Shown here one piece after another: positions 55,362 to 64,000 of a stretch of 64,000 bases of DNA. Source of the stretch: Pseudomonas sp. B21-048 (GTDB lineage Bacteria > Pseudomonadota > Gammaproteobacteria > Pseudomonadales > Pseudomonadaceae); the NCBI RefSeq assembly GCF_024748615.1, contig NZ_CP087168.1, positions 3,038,001 to 3,102,000 of the forward strand, given 5' to 3'. Numbering within the stretch: position 1 is the first letter of the stretch; every line of letters starts with the position of its first letter. Under the pieces are notes generated by a model that was given only the letters and a program-made list of their open reading frames with translations, ran no database searches and had not been told where the DNA came from. The translations under genes were made by a program, and so were the position numbers.

Positions 55362-56180
55362 ATGCCGCTGAGCTTTCATAAAATGCACGCCAATGGCGAT
55401 GACTTCGTCATTGTGGACGCGCGAAACTCGGCTAATCCAATGACAAGCACCCTGGCCCGGCAAATGGGTGATCGGCATCGAGGTGTCGGATTCAATCAAA
55501 TCGCGGTGATGCTCGATTGCGATGATGCCGTTGCGCGCGTGATGTTCTGGAATGCGGATGGCTCCACGCTGGATGTTTGTGGCAGCGCAACGCGGGGTGC
55601 CGCGGATAGGCTGATGCGCGAATTAAACCTTACTTCGATAGCGCTGCGAACCAACCGTGGTCTACTCACGTGTGAGCGAACCTCAACCGGCGCGATTTCC
55701 GTCAACATGGGAGAACCTCTATTCGGCTGGTCGGATATTCCTCTGGCCCTGGAACTGGATACCGCTGTTTTACCACTGGCGGGTGGCCCAGCAGCGACCA
55801 GCATGGGCAATCCGCACTGCACCTATTTTGTGGATGATCTGACAGCCGTTGATATAGCGACCCTCGGACCGACCATTGAAACCAACCCTCTGTTTCCTCT
55901 CAAGACGAACGTGCATTTCGTCCAGATCATTAACCGAAAGCACATTCGGTTGCGCATCTGGGAGCGCGGAGGTGGCATTGCGCTCGGTTCTGGTTCCTGC
56001 TCCTGTGGCGCCGCGGTTAACGGGATTCGTCGTGGCTTGTTAGACCCTTGCGTTGAGGTTGAATGTGATGGCGGAACCGTAACGGTTCAATGGGATGGCG
56101 TGGGATCTGTCTTTCTCATCGGGCCGGTGGAGACAACGTTTTCGGGAACTGTTCACGACAGCCTCTCCTTCAGGCTATGA
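55362..56180 (+). CDS. Diaminopimelate epimerase (DapF)-family protein, probable paralogue
   Basis: A 272-residue two-domain racemase. Catalytic cysteines are present: one in NADGSTLDVCGSATRG (DapF Cys73 region) and one in GSGSCSCGAAVNG (Cys217 region). Substrate-contact residues are also seen: MGNPHCTYFV (Asn157), KTNVHFVQ (Asn190) and IWERGGG (Glu208-Arg209). However, the first loop is MHANGDDF instead of MHGLGNDF, so the substrate-binding Asn11 is Asp, and CGNGxR is CGSATR. This suggests another amino acid substrate, as with DapF-like racemases of opine-metallophore systems. It stands alone, not beside lysA. Confidence 0.82.
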   Translation: MPLSFHKMHANGDDFVIVDARNSANPMTSTLARQMGDRHRGVGFNQIAVMLDCDDAVARVMFWNADGSTLDVCGSATRGAADRLMRELNLTSIALRTNRGLLTCERTSTGAISVNMGEPLFGWSDIPLALELDTAVLPLAGGPAATSMGNPHCTYFVDDLTAVDIATLGPTIETNPLFPLKTNVHFVQIINRKHIRLRIWERGGGIALGSGSCSCGAAVNGIRRGLLDPCVEVECDGGTVTVQWDGVGSVFLIGPVETTFSGTVHDSLSFRL

Positions 56181-56274
56181 ATCGGCGGCCATCGAATAAC
56201 TGACCTATTCTGAATCGACCGACAAAAGATCACCCTTTTGAGGTATCTGAACTCGTTACAGCAATGGAGGCTGA

Positions 56275-58266
56275 ATGATGAAGGAGCATTCGATTGAGTT
56301 TCGCGCTGGAGAGGCGCTTACGCCACACTCTTCGCCCCTCGCCATGACCCGTCCCACCCAATCTGCCACGCTCAATAGTCGCATCGAGCTTTACACCCAG
56401 GAGCCGATGGTCAACTGGCTAGGTCCGTTTCAGCTAATGCGTACGGGCATACAAACGGCCGTGGCCACCACGATGGGTGCCTTCGCCGACCCACGCGACG
56501 TGCTGGGCATGCTCAACCCTCGGGACTCTAACCCGCCCATTCAGGTGGCTGGCGACGGTGACGTGTGGATCGACTATCTGGCCGATACTGGCGACGGCTG
56601 GGACTCCACCTATTCCATGGCACTGTGCGTCAGTCAGGATGTCAAGTTGCCGGACTACCCGCTCACGCTGCCGCGCGGTGACGTGTTGCTGCTCGGCGGC
56701 GATCAGGTCTATCCCACACCGGCCCAATCCGGCTACCGCACCCGCTTCCTGGATCCCTTCCGTGCCGCCTTTCCCGCGCCGGTACCCAAGGTTCGCCCTG
56801 ATGAGCAGGACCAACCCGTGCCGCAGCCGGGTGCCCCGTGGATAGTGGCGACGCCCGGCAACCACGATTGGTATGACGGCCTGCGCGGTTTCTCCCAACT
56901 GTTTTGCGAGCGCAAGCCCATCGGCGGCTGGGAAACCCGCCAGCGCACCAGTTACTACGTGCTGCAACTGCCCAATGGCTGGTGGATCTGGGGTCTGGAC
57001 CTGCAGCTGGAGTCCCTGATCGACCAGCAGCAGAAGCAATACTTCGAGCAGATGCACGCCAAACTGCAGCCCGACGATCGCGTGATCCTCTGCACACCCG
57101 AACCGAGCTGGGTGGACGAGGCCGAACGACTCGCACGCGTGGGGCGCAAGACCTTGCCCTCGATCGAAACCAAGACCCCACGCTTCAGCAGCCTGGGCGA
57201 TATCGAACAGCTCTTGGGTGACCACTTGGCGGTGGTCTTGGCCGGAGACTCGCACCACTACGCACGCTACCAGCCAAAAGCGGGCACCCAGGCGCCGCAG
57301 CGCATCACTTGCGGAGGCGGTGGCGCTTTCTTGAATGGCACACATCAGCTTCCAGATCCGCCCGAGCCGATCACCGTTGGTGGAGCCCGGCAGCACTATG
57401 ATCTGGCCGCGGTCTACCCGGACAAAAAGACCTCCGAGCAACTGCGTAATCGGGCCTGGCGGCTACCCACCCGCAACCTCTCGTTCTGCGGCATGTTGGC
57501 CATCTTGTACCTGCTGTTCGACTGGATGGTACAAAGCGCCAGCAAGGTACCTCACCCGGCGCGTGATAACCGCAGCCTGATGGAAGTGTTGTCTGGACTC
57601 GAAGCGTCTATTCCCAACCTCCTCGAAGCGTGGCGACAGCTATTTCTGGTCATGGCATACAGTCCTTCGTCGGTCATGCTCGCCGTGACCATTGTGCTGG
57701 GTTGCGCAGTGTTCTCAGCCACCGGGGTCAAGCGCACCCGCAAGCTCGCCTATGGCGTCGGGGCCGCTCACGGGTTGCTTCACTTGGGGCTGGCGGTCGG
57801 ACTGCTGTGGCTCATGGGCCGTGTCAACATCTACTACTTTCAATTGGAGGTAGACAACCTACGTCAAGTCTTGTTGTTTCTGGCGGGGACGCTGCTGTTC
57901 GGCGGCGTTTTGGGAGGCCTGCTGTTCGGCGCCTGGATGGTGATGGGCAACACTTTATGGGGGCTACACAGCGAGGTGGTTTTTTCCTCGCAATGCATCG
58001 CCGACCACAAATGCTTCCTGCGTATGCACTTCAAAGGCGACCAACTCACGATTTACCCGCTCAAGCTGGAGAAGGTCTGCCGGCGCTGGTCCCTGGGATC
58101 AGGCGTCGCCAAACTGGCGAAGGTGCAGCGCACCTGGAGGTTGCGGGCAACGCCAGAAAGCACGGGCCCGCGTTTTGTGCCAGCCTCGGGTGCGCTCGAA
58201 CTGCAACTGATCGAGCCGCCCATTGAGATTTTGCGTGGAAGCCCACCTATGAGCTCACACCGTTAA
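56275..58266 (+). CDS. Membrane-anchored metallophosphoesterase of unknown role
   Basis: A 663-residue protein. The first half is a calcineurin-like phosphoesterase with metal-binding motifs DTGDGWDSTY (104-113), LLLGGDQVYP (138-147), TPGNHDWYDG (193-202) and LAGDSHHYAR (about 322). From about 400 it has about five to six hydrophobic helices (FCGMLAILYLLFDWMV, SSVMLAVTIVLGCAVF, GLLHLGLAVGLLWLM, VLLFLAGTLLFGGVLGGLLFGAWMVMG), then a soluble C-terminal beta-rich tail of about 100 residues. The catalytic domain has no signal peptide and probably faces the cytoplasm. I know no characterised member of this architecture. Confidence 0.8.
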   Translation: MMKEHSIEFRAGEALTPHSSPLAMTRPTQSATLNSRIELYTQEPMVNWLGPFQLMRTGIQTAVATTMGAFADPRDVLGMLNPRDSNPPIQVAGDGDVWIDYLADTGDGWDSTYSMALCVSQDVKLPDYPLTLPRGDVLLLGGDQVYPTPAQSGYRTRFLDPFRAAFPAPVPKVRPDEQDQPVPQPGAPWIVATPGNHDWYDGLRGFSQLFCERKPIGGWETRQRTSYYVLQLPNGWWIWGLDLQLESLIDQQQKQYFEQMHAKLQPDDRVILCTPEPSWVDEAERLARVGRKTLPSIETKTPRFSSLGDIEQLLGDHLAVVLAGDSHHYARYQPKAGTQAPQRITCGGGGAFLNGTHQLPDPPEPITVGGARQHYDLAAVYPDKKTSEQLRNRAWRLPTRNLSFCGMLAILYLLFDWMVQSASKVPHPARDNRSLMEVLSGLEASIPNLLEAWRQLFLVMAYSPSSVMLAVTIVLGCAVFSATGVKRTRKLAYGVGAAHGLLHLGLAVGLLWLMGRVNIYYFQLEVDNLRQVLLFLAGTLLFGGVLGGLLFGAWMVMGNTLWGLHSEVVFSSQCIADHKCFLRMHFKGDQLTIYPLKLEKVCRRWSLGSGVAKLAKVQRTWRLRATPESTGPRFVPASGALELQLIEPPIEILRGSPPMSSHR

Positions 58267-58301
58267 GCAAGCCCGGTTCAGAGACAGAACCAGCGATGAG
58301 T

Positions 58302-58339
58302 AACCTGTGGCGAGGGAGCAAGCTCCCTCGCCACAGGTT
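58302..58339. repeat. Perfect REP-type palindrome between convergent genes
   Basis: AACCTGTGGCGAGGGAGC, a two-base AA loop, and its exact reverse complement make an 18-bp stem. GTGGCGAGGGAGC is the typical REP core of fluorescent pseudomonads. Its place between two converging genes (58266 and 58402) makes it a likely bidirectional terminator. Confidence 0.88.
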
Positions 58340-58401
58340 CAGTATCACGCTTAACTGACCGGCATTACGGCAGCCTGGCTCCTACGCAGATGAAGCGGAT
58401 A

Positions 58402-60036
<1,635 letters not shown>

Positions 60037-60093
60037 TCAAAATTGACGAAAAAAAGGATGCCTCATCGCAAATACGCTGCTACATTTGGCGAT

Positions 60094-60105
60094 GTTAACG
60101 TTAAC
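60094..60105. promoter_or_regulatory. LacI-family operator-like palindrome
   Basis: GTTAACGTTAAC is a perfect palindrome with the central CG usual in LacI-family operators. It lies 31-42 bases before the binding-protein start and 127 before the porin start, in the shared divergent region. The lacI-type gene itself is not in the window. Confidence 0.6.
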
Positions 60106-60135
60106 TTTTCTAAAAACAAAAATAAAGAGGGCTTT

Positions 60136-61410
60136 ATGAAAGCGCTTAAATCTCTTCTTCCAGTAGCACTGCTCACCCTTTGTGCCGGGCTTCCATCCCT
60201 CTCGAATGCAGCTGATTTGACGATCTCCTGCGGCGCGGTGGGTGCGGAGTTACAACTCTGTAAAGAGGCTGTCGAGGCGTGGTCGAAACAGACCGGCAAC
60301 CACGTCGAGGTGGTCTCAACACCTAACTCGGCAACCGAGAGGTTGTCGTTCTACCAACAGATCCTCAGTGCGCAGTCCAGCGACATCGACATCATTCAAA
60401 TCGATATGGTGTGGCCGGGGATGCTGGCTAAACATTTGATGGATCTTCGCGAGGTGCTTCCTGCCAATGCGACCCAGGGCTACTTCCAGGCTCAGGTGGA
60501 TAACGCCACGGTGAACGGACGGCTGGTGACGATGCCGTGGTTCACCGACTCGGGCCTGCTGTATTACCGCAAGGACTTGCTCGAGAAGTACAACCAGCCG
60601 GTTCCCCAGACCTGGGAAGAAATGACCGCCACCGCCCGGAATGTTCAACAGGCCGAGCGCGCTGCCGGGAACCCCAATGCCTGGGGTTACATCTTTCAGG
60701 GGCGCGCCTACGAGGGCCTGACGTGTAATGCGCTGGAGTGGATCAGCAGCCAACCGCAAGGCGGGCTGGTCAATCCGCAAGGCGACATCGTGATCAACAG
60801 CCAGGCCTCGAGAACGGCGTTGACCCTGGCGAAAAGCTGGGTAGGAGACATCTCCCCGCGTGGTGTCCTCAATTACACCGAGGAGGAAGGCCGTGGCGTA
60901 TTCCAGTCGGGCAATGCGTTGTTCATGCGTAACTGGCCCTATGTCTGGGCCCTGGTGCAAAGCAAGGACAGTGCGGTAAAAGACAAAGTCGGCGTCGCTC
61001 CCCTGCCACGTGGCGGCGAGACCGGCAGCCATGCCTCCACCCTCGGTGGCTGGGGTCTGGCGGTATCGCGTTACAGCGCCCATCCAAAACTTGCCGCCGA
61101 GCTGGTGAGCTACCTGAGCAGTGCCCAACAGCAAAAACATCGTGCGCTGATCGGCGCCTATAACCCGGTGATCGAGTCGCTGTATCAAGATCCCGAGTTG
61201 CTCGCGGCCATGCCTTATTACGCTCAGTTGCACAGCATTCTCAACGATGGGGTCATGCGCCCCGCCTCAATAACCGCCGATCGCTATCCACGAGTCTCCA
61301 ATGCATTCTTCGATCGAGTGCATGGTGTGCTGGCGGGCGAGTTGCCTGTGGATCAGGCGCTGGCCGAGCTGGAAAGCGAACTCACGCGCATCAAACGCCG
61401 GAACTGGTAA
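60136..61410 (+). CDS. Sugar (trehalose/maltose-type) ABC transporter substrate-binding protein
   Basis: A 424-residue periplasmic protein starting at ATG 60136 (AGAGGGC upstream). Signal peptide MKALKSLLPVALLTLCAGLPSLSNAA; the mature SBP_bac_1 domain has LTISCGAVGAELQLCKEAVEAWSKQTGNHVEV, DIDIIQIDMVWPGMLAKHLMDL, MPWFTDSGLLYYRKDLLEKY and FMRNWPYVWALVQ. It is closest in pattern to ThuE-type trehalose/maltose/sucrose binding proteins. First gene of the transporter operon. Confidence 0.9.
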   Translation: MKALKSLLPVALLTLCAGLPSLSNAADLTISCGAVGAELQLCKEAVEAWSKQTGNHVEVVSTPNSATERLSFYQQILSAQSSDIDIIQIDMVWPGMLAKHLMDLREVLPANATQGYFQAQVDNATVNGRLVTMPWFTDSGLLYYRKDLLEKYNQPVPQTWEEMTATARNVQQAERAAGNPNAWGYIFQGRAYEGLTCNALEWISSQPQGGLVNPQGDIVINSQASRTALTLAKSWVGDISPRGVLNYTEEEGRGVFQSGNALFMRNWPYVWALVQSKDSAVKDKVGVAPLPRGGETGSHASTLGGWGLAVSRYSAHPKLAAELVSYLSSAQQQKHRALIGAYNPVIESLYQDPELLAAMPYYAQLHSILNDGVMRPASITADRYPRVSNAFFDRVHGVLAGELPVDQALAELESELTRIKRRNW

Positions 61411-61431
61411 GCCACAAGGAAGAAAATCACC

Positions 61432-62394
61432 ATGTCTGTCTCTACGACCCATGTCCCCTATGACGAGCTTCTGCTCACCAGGGAAACGCCCGTACAACGA
61501 CGCCGGGTACGCGCCGCCTGGCTGTTTTTGACACCGATGCTGTTGTGTCTGGCCCTGGTGGCAGCCTGGCCGCTACTGCGCACATTCTGGTTCAGCCTGA
61601 CCGACGCCAGTCTGTCGGACACCGGTGGCGGATCCTTCGTCGGCCTGAGCAATTATCTGTTCCACAACGGCTCCAGCTGGTCGGGCATCCTGGTCGATCC
61701 TCAGTGGTGGAACGCGGTGCGCAACACCTTGCATTTCACCGTGGTGTCGGTGGGACTGGAAGTCGTACTGGGACTGTTGGTGGCATTGCTGCTGAACATC
61801 AAGTTCACCGGCCGTTCCCTCGTGCGTGCGATGATTCTGATTCCCTGGGCGATTCCGACCATTGTCTCGGCAAAGATCTGGTCATGGATGCTTAACGACC
61901 AGTTCGGCATCATCAATCACATGATGCTGAGCGTCGGCCTGATTGATGCCCCCCTGGCCTGGACGGCAGATGCTGATCTGTCGATGTGGGCGGTGATTCT
62001 CGTCGACGTCTGGAAGACCGTGCCGTTTGTCACGCTGCTGATGCTGGCGGCCTTGCAGATGTTGCCGAGCGATTGCTACGAGGCCGCGAGGGTCGATGGC
62101 ATTCATCCGCTGAAAGTGTTCTGGCGTGTCACCCTTCCCCTATTGATGCCTGCACTGTTGGTGGCGGCGATCTTCCGCATCCTCGACTCGCTGCGGGTAT
62201 TCGACGTGATCTATGTGCTGACCTCAAACTCGTCGAGCACCATGAGCATGTCGGTGTATGCCCGCCAGCACCTGGTGGAGTTCCAGGACGTCGGTTACGG
62301 CAGCGCGGCCTCGACGCTGCTGTTTCTGGTGGTTGCGGTCATCGCCATGCTTTATCTCTACCTCGGACGCCGTCAACTGGAGGTCCGGTCATGA
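61432..62394 (+). CDS. Sugar ABC transporter permease (ThuF/MalF type)
   Basis: A 320-residue permease with six TM helices: AWLFLTPMLLCLALVAAWPLLRTFWFSL at the N-terminus and the EAA loop DCYEAARVDGIHPLKVFWRVTLPLLMPAL near residue 220. It starts 21 bases after the binding-protein stop and overlaps the next permease by ATGA. Confidence 0.92.
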   Translation: MSVSTTHVPYDELLLTRETPVQRRRVRAAWLFLTPMLLCLALVAAWPLLRTFWFSLTDASLSDTGGGSFVGLSNYLFHNGSSWSGILVDPQWWNAVRNTLHFTVVSVGLEVVLGLLVALLLNIKFTGRSLVRAMILIPWAIPTIVSAKIWSWMLNDQFGIINHMMLSVGLIDAPLAWTADADLSMWAVILVDVWKTVPFVTLLMLAALQMLPSDCYEAARVDGIHPLKVFWRVTLPLLMPALLVAAIFRILDSLRVFDVIYVLTSNSSSTMSMSVYARQHLVEFQDVGYGSAASTLLFLVVAVIAMLYLYLGRRQLEVRS

Positions 62395-63233
62395 ACCTGC
62401 GCCTACTGAAAAAAGCACTGTTGCGCCTCGGATTCTGGTGCCTGATCGGGGTGTTGCTGCTGTATGCGGTTTTCCCTTTCTACTACGCCATCGTGACGTC
62501 ACTGAAGCCGTCCAGCGCCTTGTTCGAGGTGAGCTACTGGATCAACAACCCCGACTTCTCCAATTACGCGGCGGTACTCAACCAATCCTCATTCCTGCTA
62601 GCTATCGGCAACTCGCTGGTGGTTGCGCTTAGCGTGGTGACGCTGGCGTTGTTCCTCAGCGTGACCGCCGCCTATGCCTTGGGCCGGGTGAAGTTCCGTG
62701 GGCGTGGCACGGTGTTGATGATGGTGCTGGGTGTGTCGATGTTTCCTCAGGTTGCGGTGTTGTCGGGGCTGTTCGAGGTGATCCGCGCCCTGGGTCTGTA
62801 CAACACGTCCTGGGCGTTGATCCTGAGCTACACGATTTTCACCCTGCCTTTCACCGTCTGGGTGCTGACCACGTTCATGGGGCAACTGCCTCATGAACTG
62901 GAAGAAGCGGCCATCATGGATGGCGCCTCCCCATGGGTCACGCTGACCCGCGTGCTGTTGCCGCTGCTGTGGCCCGCACTGGTCACCACGGGCTTGTTGG
63001 CCTTTATCGCCGCATGGAACGAGTTCCTGTTTGCCCTGACCTTCACCCTCACCGACACGCAACGCACGGTACCGGTCGCCATCGCCTTGATTTCCGGCGG
63101 GAGTCCTCATGAGCTGCCTTGGGGGCTGTTGATGGCCGCATCGGTGGTGGTCACCGTCCCACTGGTGATTCTGGTGCTGATCTTCCAGCGCCGAATCGTT
63201 TCCGGTCTCACTGCCGGCGCGCTAAAGGGTTGA
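62391..63233 (+). CDS. Sugar ABC transporter permease (ThuG/MalG type)
   Basis: A 280-residue permease starting at ATG 62391 within the previous stop codon. It shows LLLYAVFPFYYAIVTSLKPSSALFE, the EAA motif ELEEAAIMDGASPWVTLTRVLLPLLWPAL, and AWNEFLFALTFT, all typical of MalG-type subunits, with six TM helices. Confidence 0.92.
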   Translation: MNLRLLKKALLRLGFWCLIGVLLLYAVFPFYYAIVTSLKPSSALFEVSYWINNPDFSNYAAVLNQSSFLLAIGNSLVVALSVVTLALFLSVTAAYALGRVKFRGRGTVLMMVLGVSMFPQVAVLSGLFEVIRALGLYNTSWALILSYTIFTLPFTVWVLTTFMGQLPHELEEAAIMDGASPWVTLTRVLLPLLWPALVTTGLLAFIAAWNEFLFALTFTLTDTQRTVPVAIALISGGSPHELPWGLLMAASVVVTVPLVILVLIFQRRIVSGLTAGALKG

Positions 63234-63260
63234 TGCCCGACAACTATAAGGAACAGCATC

Positions 63261-64000
63261 GTGATCAAGTTGAAACTGGACAACGTGAACAAACAATTGG
63301 GCGGCGCGCGGATTCTTCGCGACGTCAACCTGGAGATCGCCGCGGGTGAATTCGTGGTGTTCGTTGGCCCTTCGGGCTGCGGAAAGTCGACTCTGCTGCG
63401 ACTGATCGCCGGACTGGATTCGATCTGTGACGGCGACCTGCTGATCGACGGGCGACGGGTCAACGACCTGGAGCCGCGCGAGCGTGGCGTCGGCATGGTG
63501 TTTCAGTCCTATGCCCTGTACCCGCACATGAGCGTCTACGACAACATCAGCTTTGGTCTCAAACTGGCCAAGACTGAAAAAACCAGCCTGCGCGAGCGCG
63601 TGCTGAAAACGGCGCAAATCCTGCAGTTGGACAAGCTGTTGCAACGCAAGCCAAAGGAACTGTCCGGCGGGCAGCGTCAGCGTGTGGCCATGGGCAGGGC
63701 CATGGCGCGGGAACCGGACATTTTGTTGTTCGATGAGCCGCTCTCCAACCTGGATGCGTCCTTGCGGGTGCAGATGCGCAACGAAATTGCCCGGCTGCAT
63801 GCTCGATTGGGCTCGACCATGATCTACGTCACCCACGATCAGGTGGAAGCGATGACCCTGGCCGACAAAATTGTCGTGCTCAATGGCGGTCGCGTCGAAC
63901 AGGTCGGCTCACCACGCGAACTCTATGAGCGCCCGGCCAGCCGCTTTGTCGCCGGCTTTCTCGGTTCGCCCCGGATGAATTTTCTGCCCGCACGCCTGCA
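63261..64000 (+). CDS. Sugar ABC transporter ATPase (ThuK/MalK type), 3'-truncated by window edge
   Basis: From GTG 63261 (AAGGAA upstream) the frame is open to the end of the window (246 codons visible of about 360). Walker [11 protein letters not shown]-loop [13 protein letters not shown], signature [15 protein letters not shown], Walker [14 protein letters not shown] and switch H VTHDQ are complete; the C-terminal regulatory OB fold is off the window. It begins 27 bases after the MalG-type stop, completing the porin-binding protein-permease-ATPase set. Confidence 0.92.
   Translation, partial: MIKLKLDNVNKQLGGARILRDVNLEIAAGEFVVFVGPSGCGKSTLLRLIAGLDSICDGDLLIDGRRVNDLEPRERGVGMVFQSYALYPHMSVYDNISFGLKLAKTEKTSLRERVLKTAQILQLDKLLQRKPKELSGGQRQRVAMGRAMAREPDILLFDEPLSNLDASLRVQMRNEIARLHARLGSTMIYVTHDQVEAMTLADKIVVLNGGRVEQVGSPRELYERPASRFVAGFLGSPRMNFLPARL

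Overview
The window is a stretch of a Gram-negative, GC-rich gamma-proteobacterial chromosome, almost certainly a Pseudomonas of the fluorescens/putida type. The evidence is Pseudomonas-style REP sequences (55166-55227, 58302-58339), a sigma-54-driven acetoin operon with its AcoR activator, a LuxR-solo/proline-iminopeptidase locus of the kind known from plant-associated pseudomonads, and Pseudomonas-like codon use. All identifications come from reading the sequence and from family knowledge; no database search was run.

Layout. 1-4.9 kb is an insertion-sequence scrapyard: an AraC C-terminus, a GNAT acetyltransferase, a DUF1330 protein and a muconolactone-isomerase-like protein with its LysR regulator lie among three scars of an IS66 transposase, one dead IS3-type transposase and a beheaded LysR paralogue. 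4.9-9.6 kb holds two drug-efflux-type MFS pumps, each beside a regulator (TetR, LysR); the TetR palindrome occurs in front of both the regulator and the first pump. 9.6-13.2 kb holds an XRE-cupin regulator divergent from a class II aldolase / DapA-like lyase / glutamine amidotransferase set, with a perfect 25-bp palindrome between them. 13.5-15.6 kb is a TonB-dependent siderophore receptor with a Fur box.

16.3-33.7 kb is one long co-directional Wzx/Wzy-type exopolysaccharide cluster: RfaH-like antiterminator, outer-membrane barrel, Wza-like export protein, Wzc-like co-polymerase/kinase, initiating sugar-phosphate transferase, GT2, GalE, a secreted GH16 hydrolase, an acyltransferase, WecG-type GT, two GT4 enzymes, Wzy-like polymerase, Wzx-like flippase and a small unknown protein. 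The initiating transferase is split by a one-base shift at a T7 run. A 4.9-kb block (GT2 to acyltransferase) is bracketed by 38-bp near-identical direct repeats, so the cluster looks like a recently rearranged modular locus. A histidine phosphatase faces its end.

34.4-43.9 kb is the most notable system: two LuxR-type receptors without a LuxI synthase, interleaved with two proline-iminopeptidase-type hydrolases, the second leading a complete oligopeptide/dipeptide ABC transporter operon. Three 20-bp lux-box-like dyads of the form ACCT(A/G)-N10-(T/C)AG(C/T)T sit upstream of both peptidases and of the histidine phosphatase. This fits a PipR/OryR-type plant-signal sensing circuit in which imported small molecules or peptides are processed by the peptidases.

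43.9-51.5 kb is the acetoin operon (acoXABC and a butanediol-dehydrogenase-like gene) with a textbook -24/-12 promoter, two upstream activator dyads and divergent acoR. 51.6-58.3 kb holds rlhA, tRNA-Gln(UUG), a CapA-like protein, a DapF paralogue with an altered substrate residue and a membrane-anchored metallophosphoesterase. 58.4-64 kb is a sugar-uptake locus: a ScrY/LamB-like porin divergent from a ThuEFGK-type ABC transporter whose ATPase runs off the end, with a LacI-type operator in the shared promoter region.
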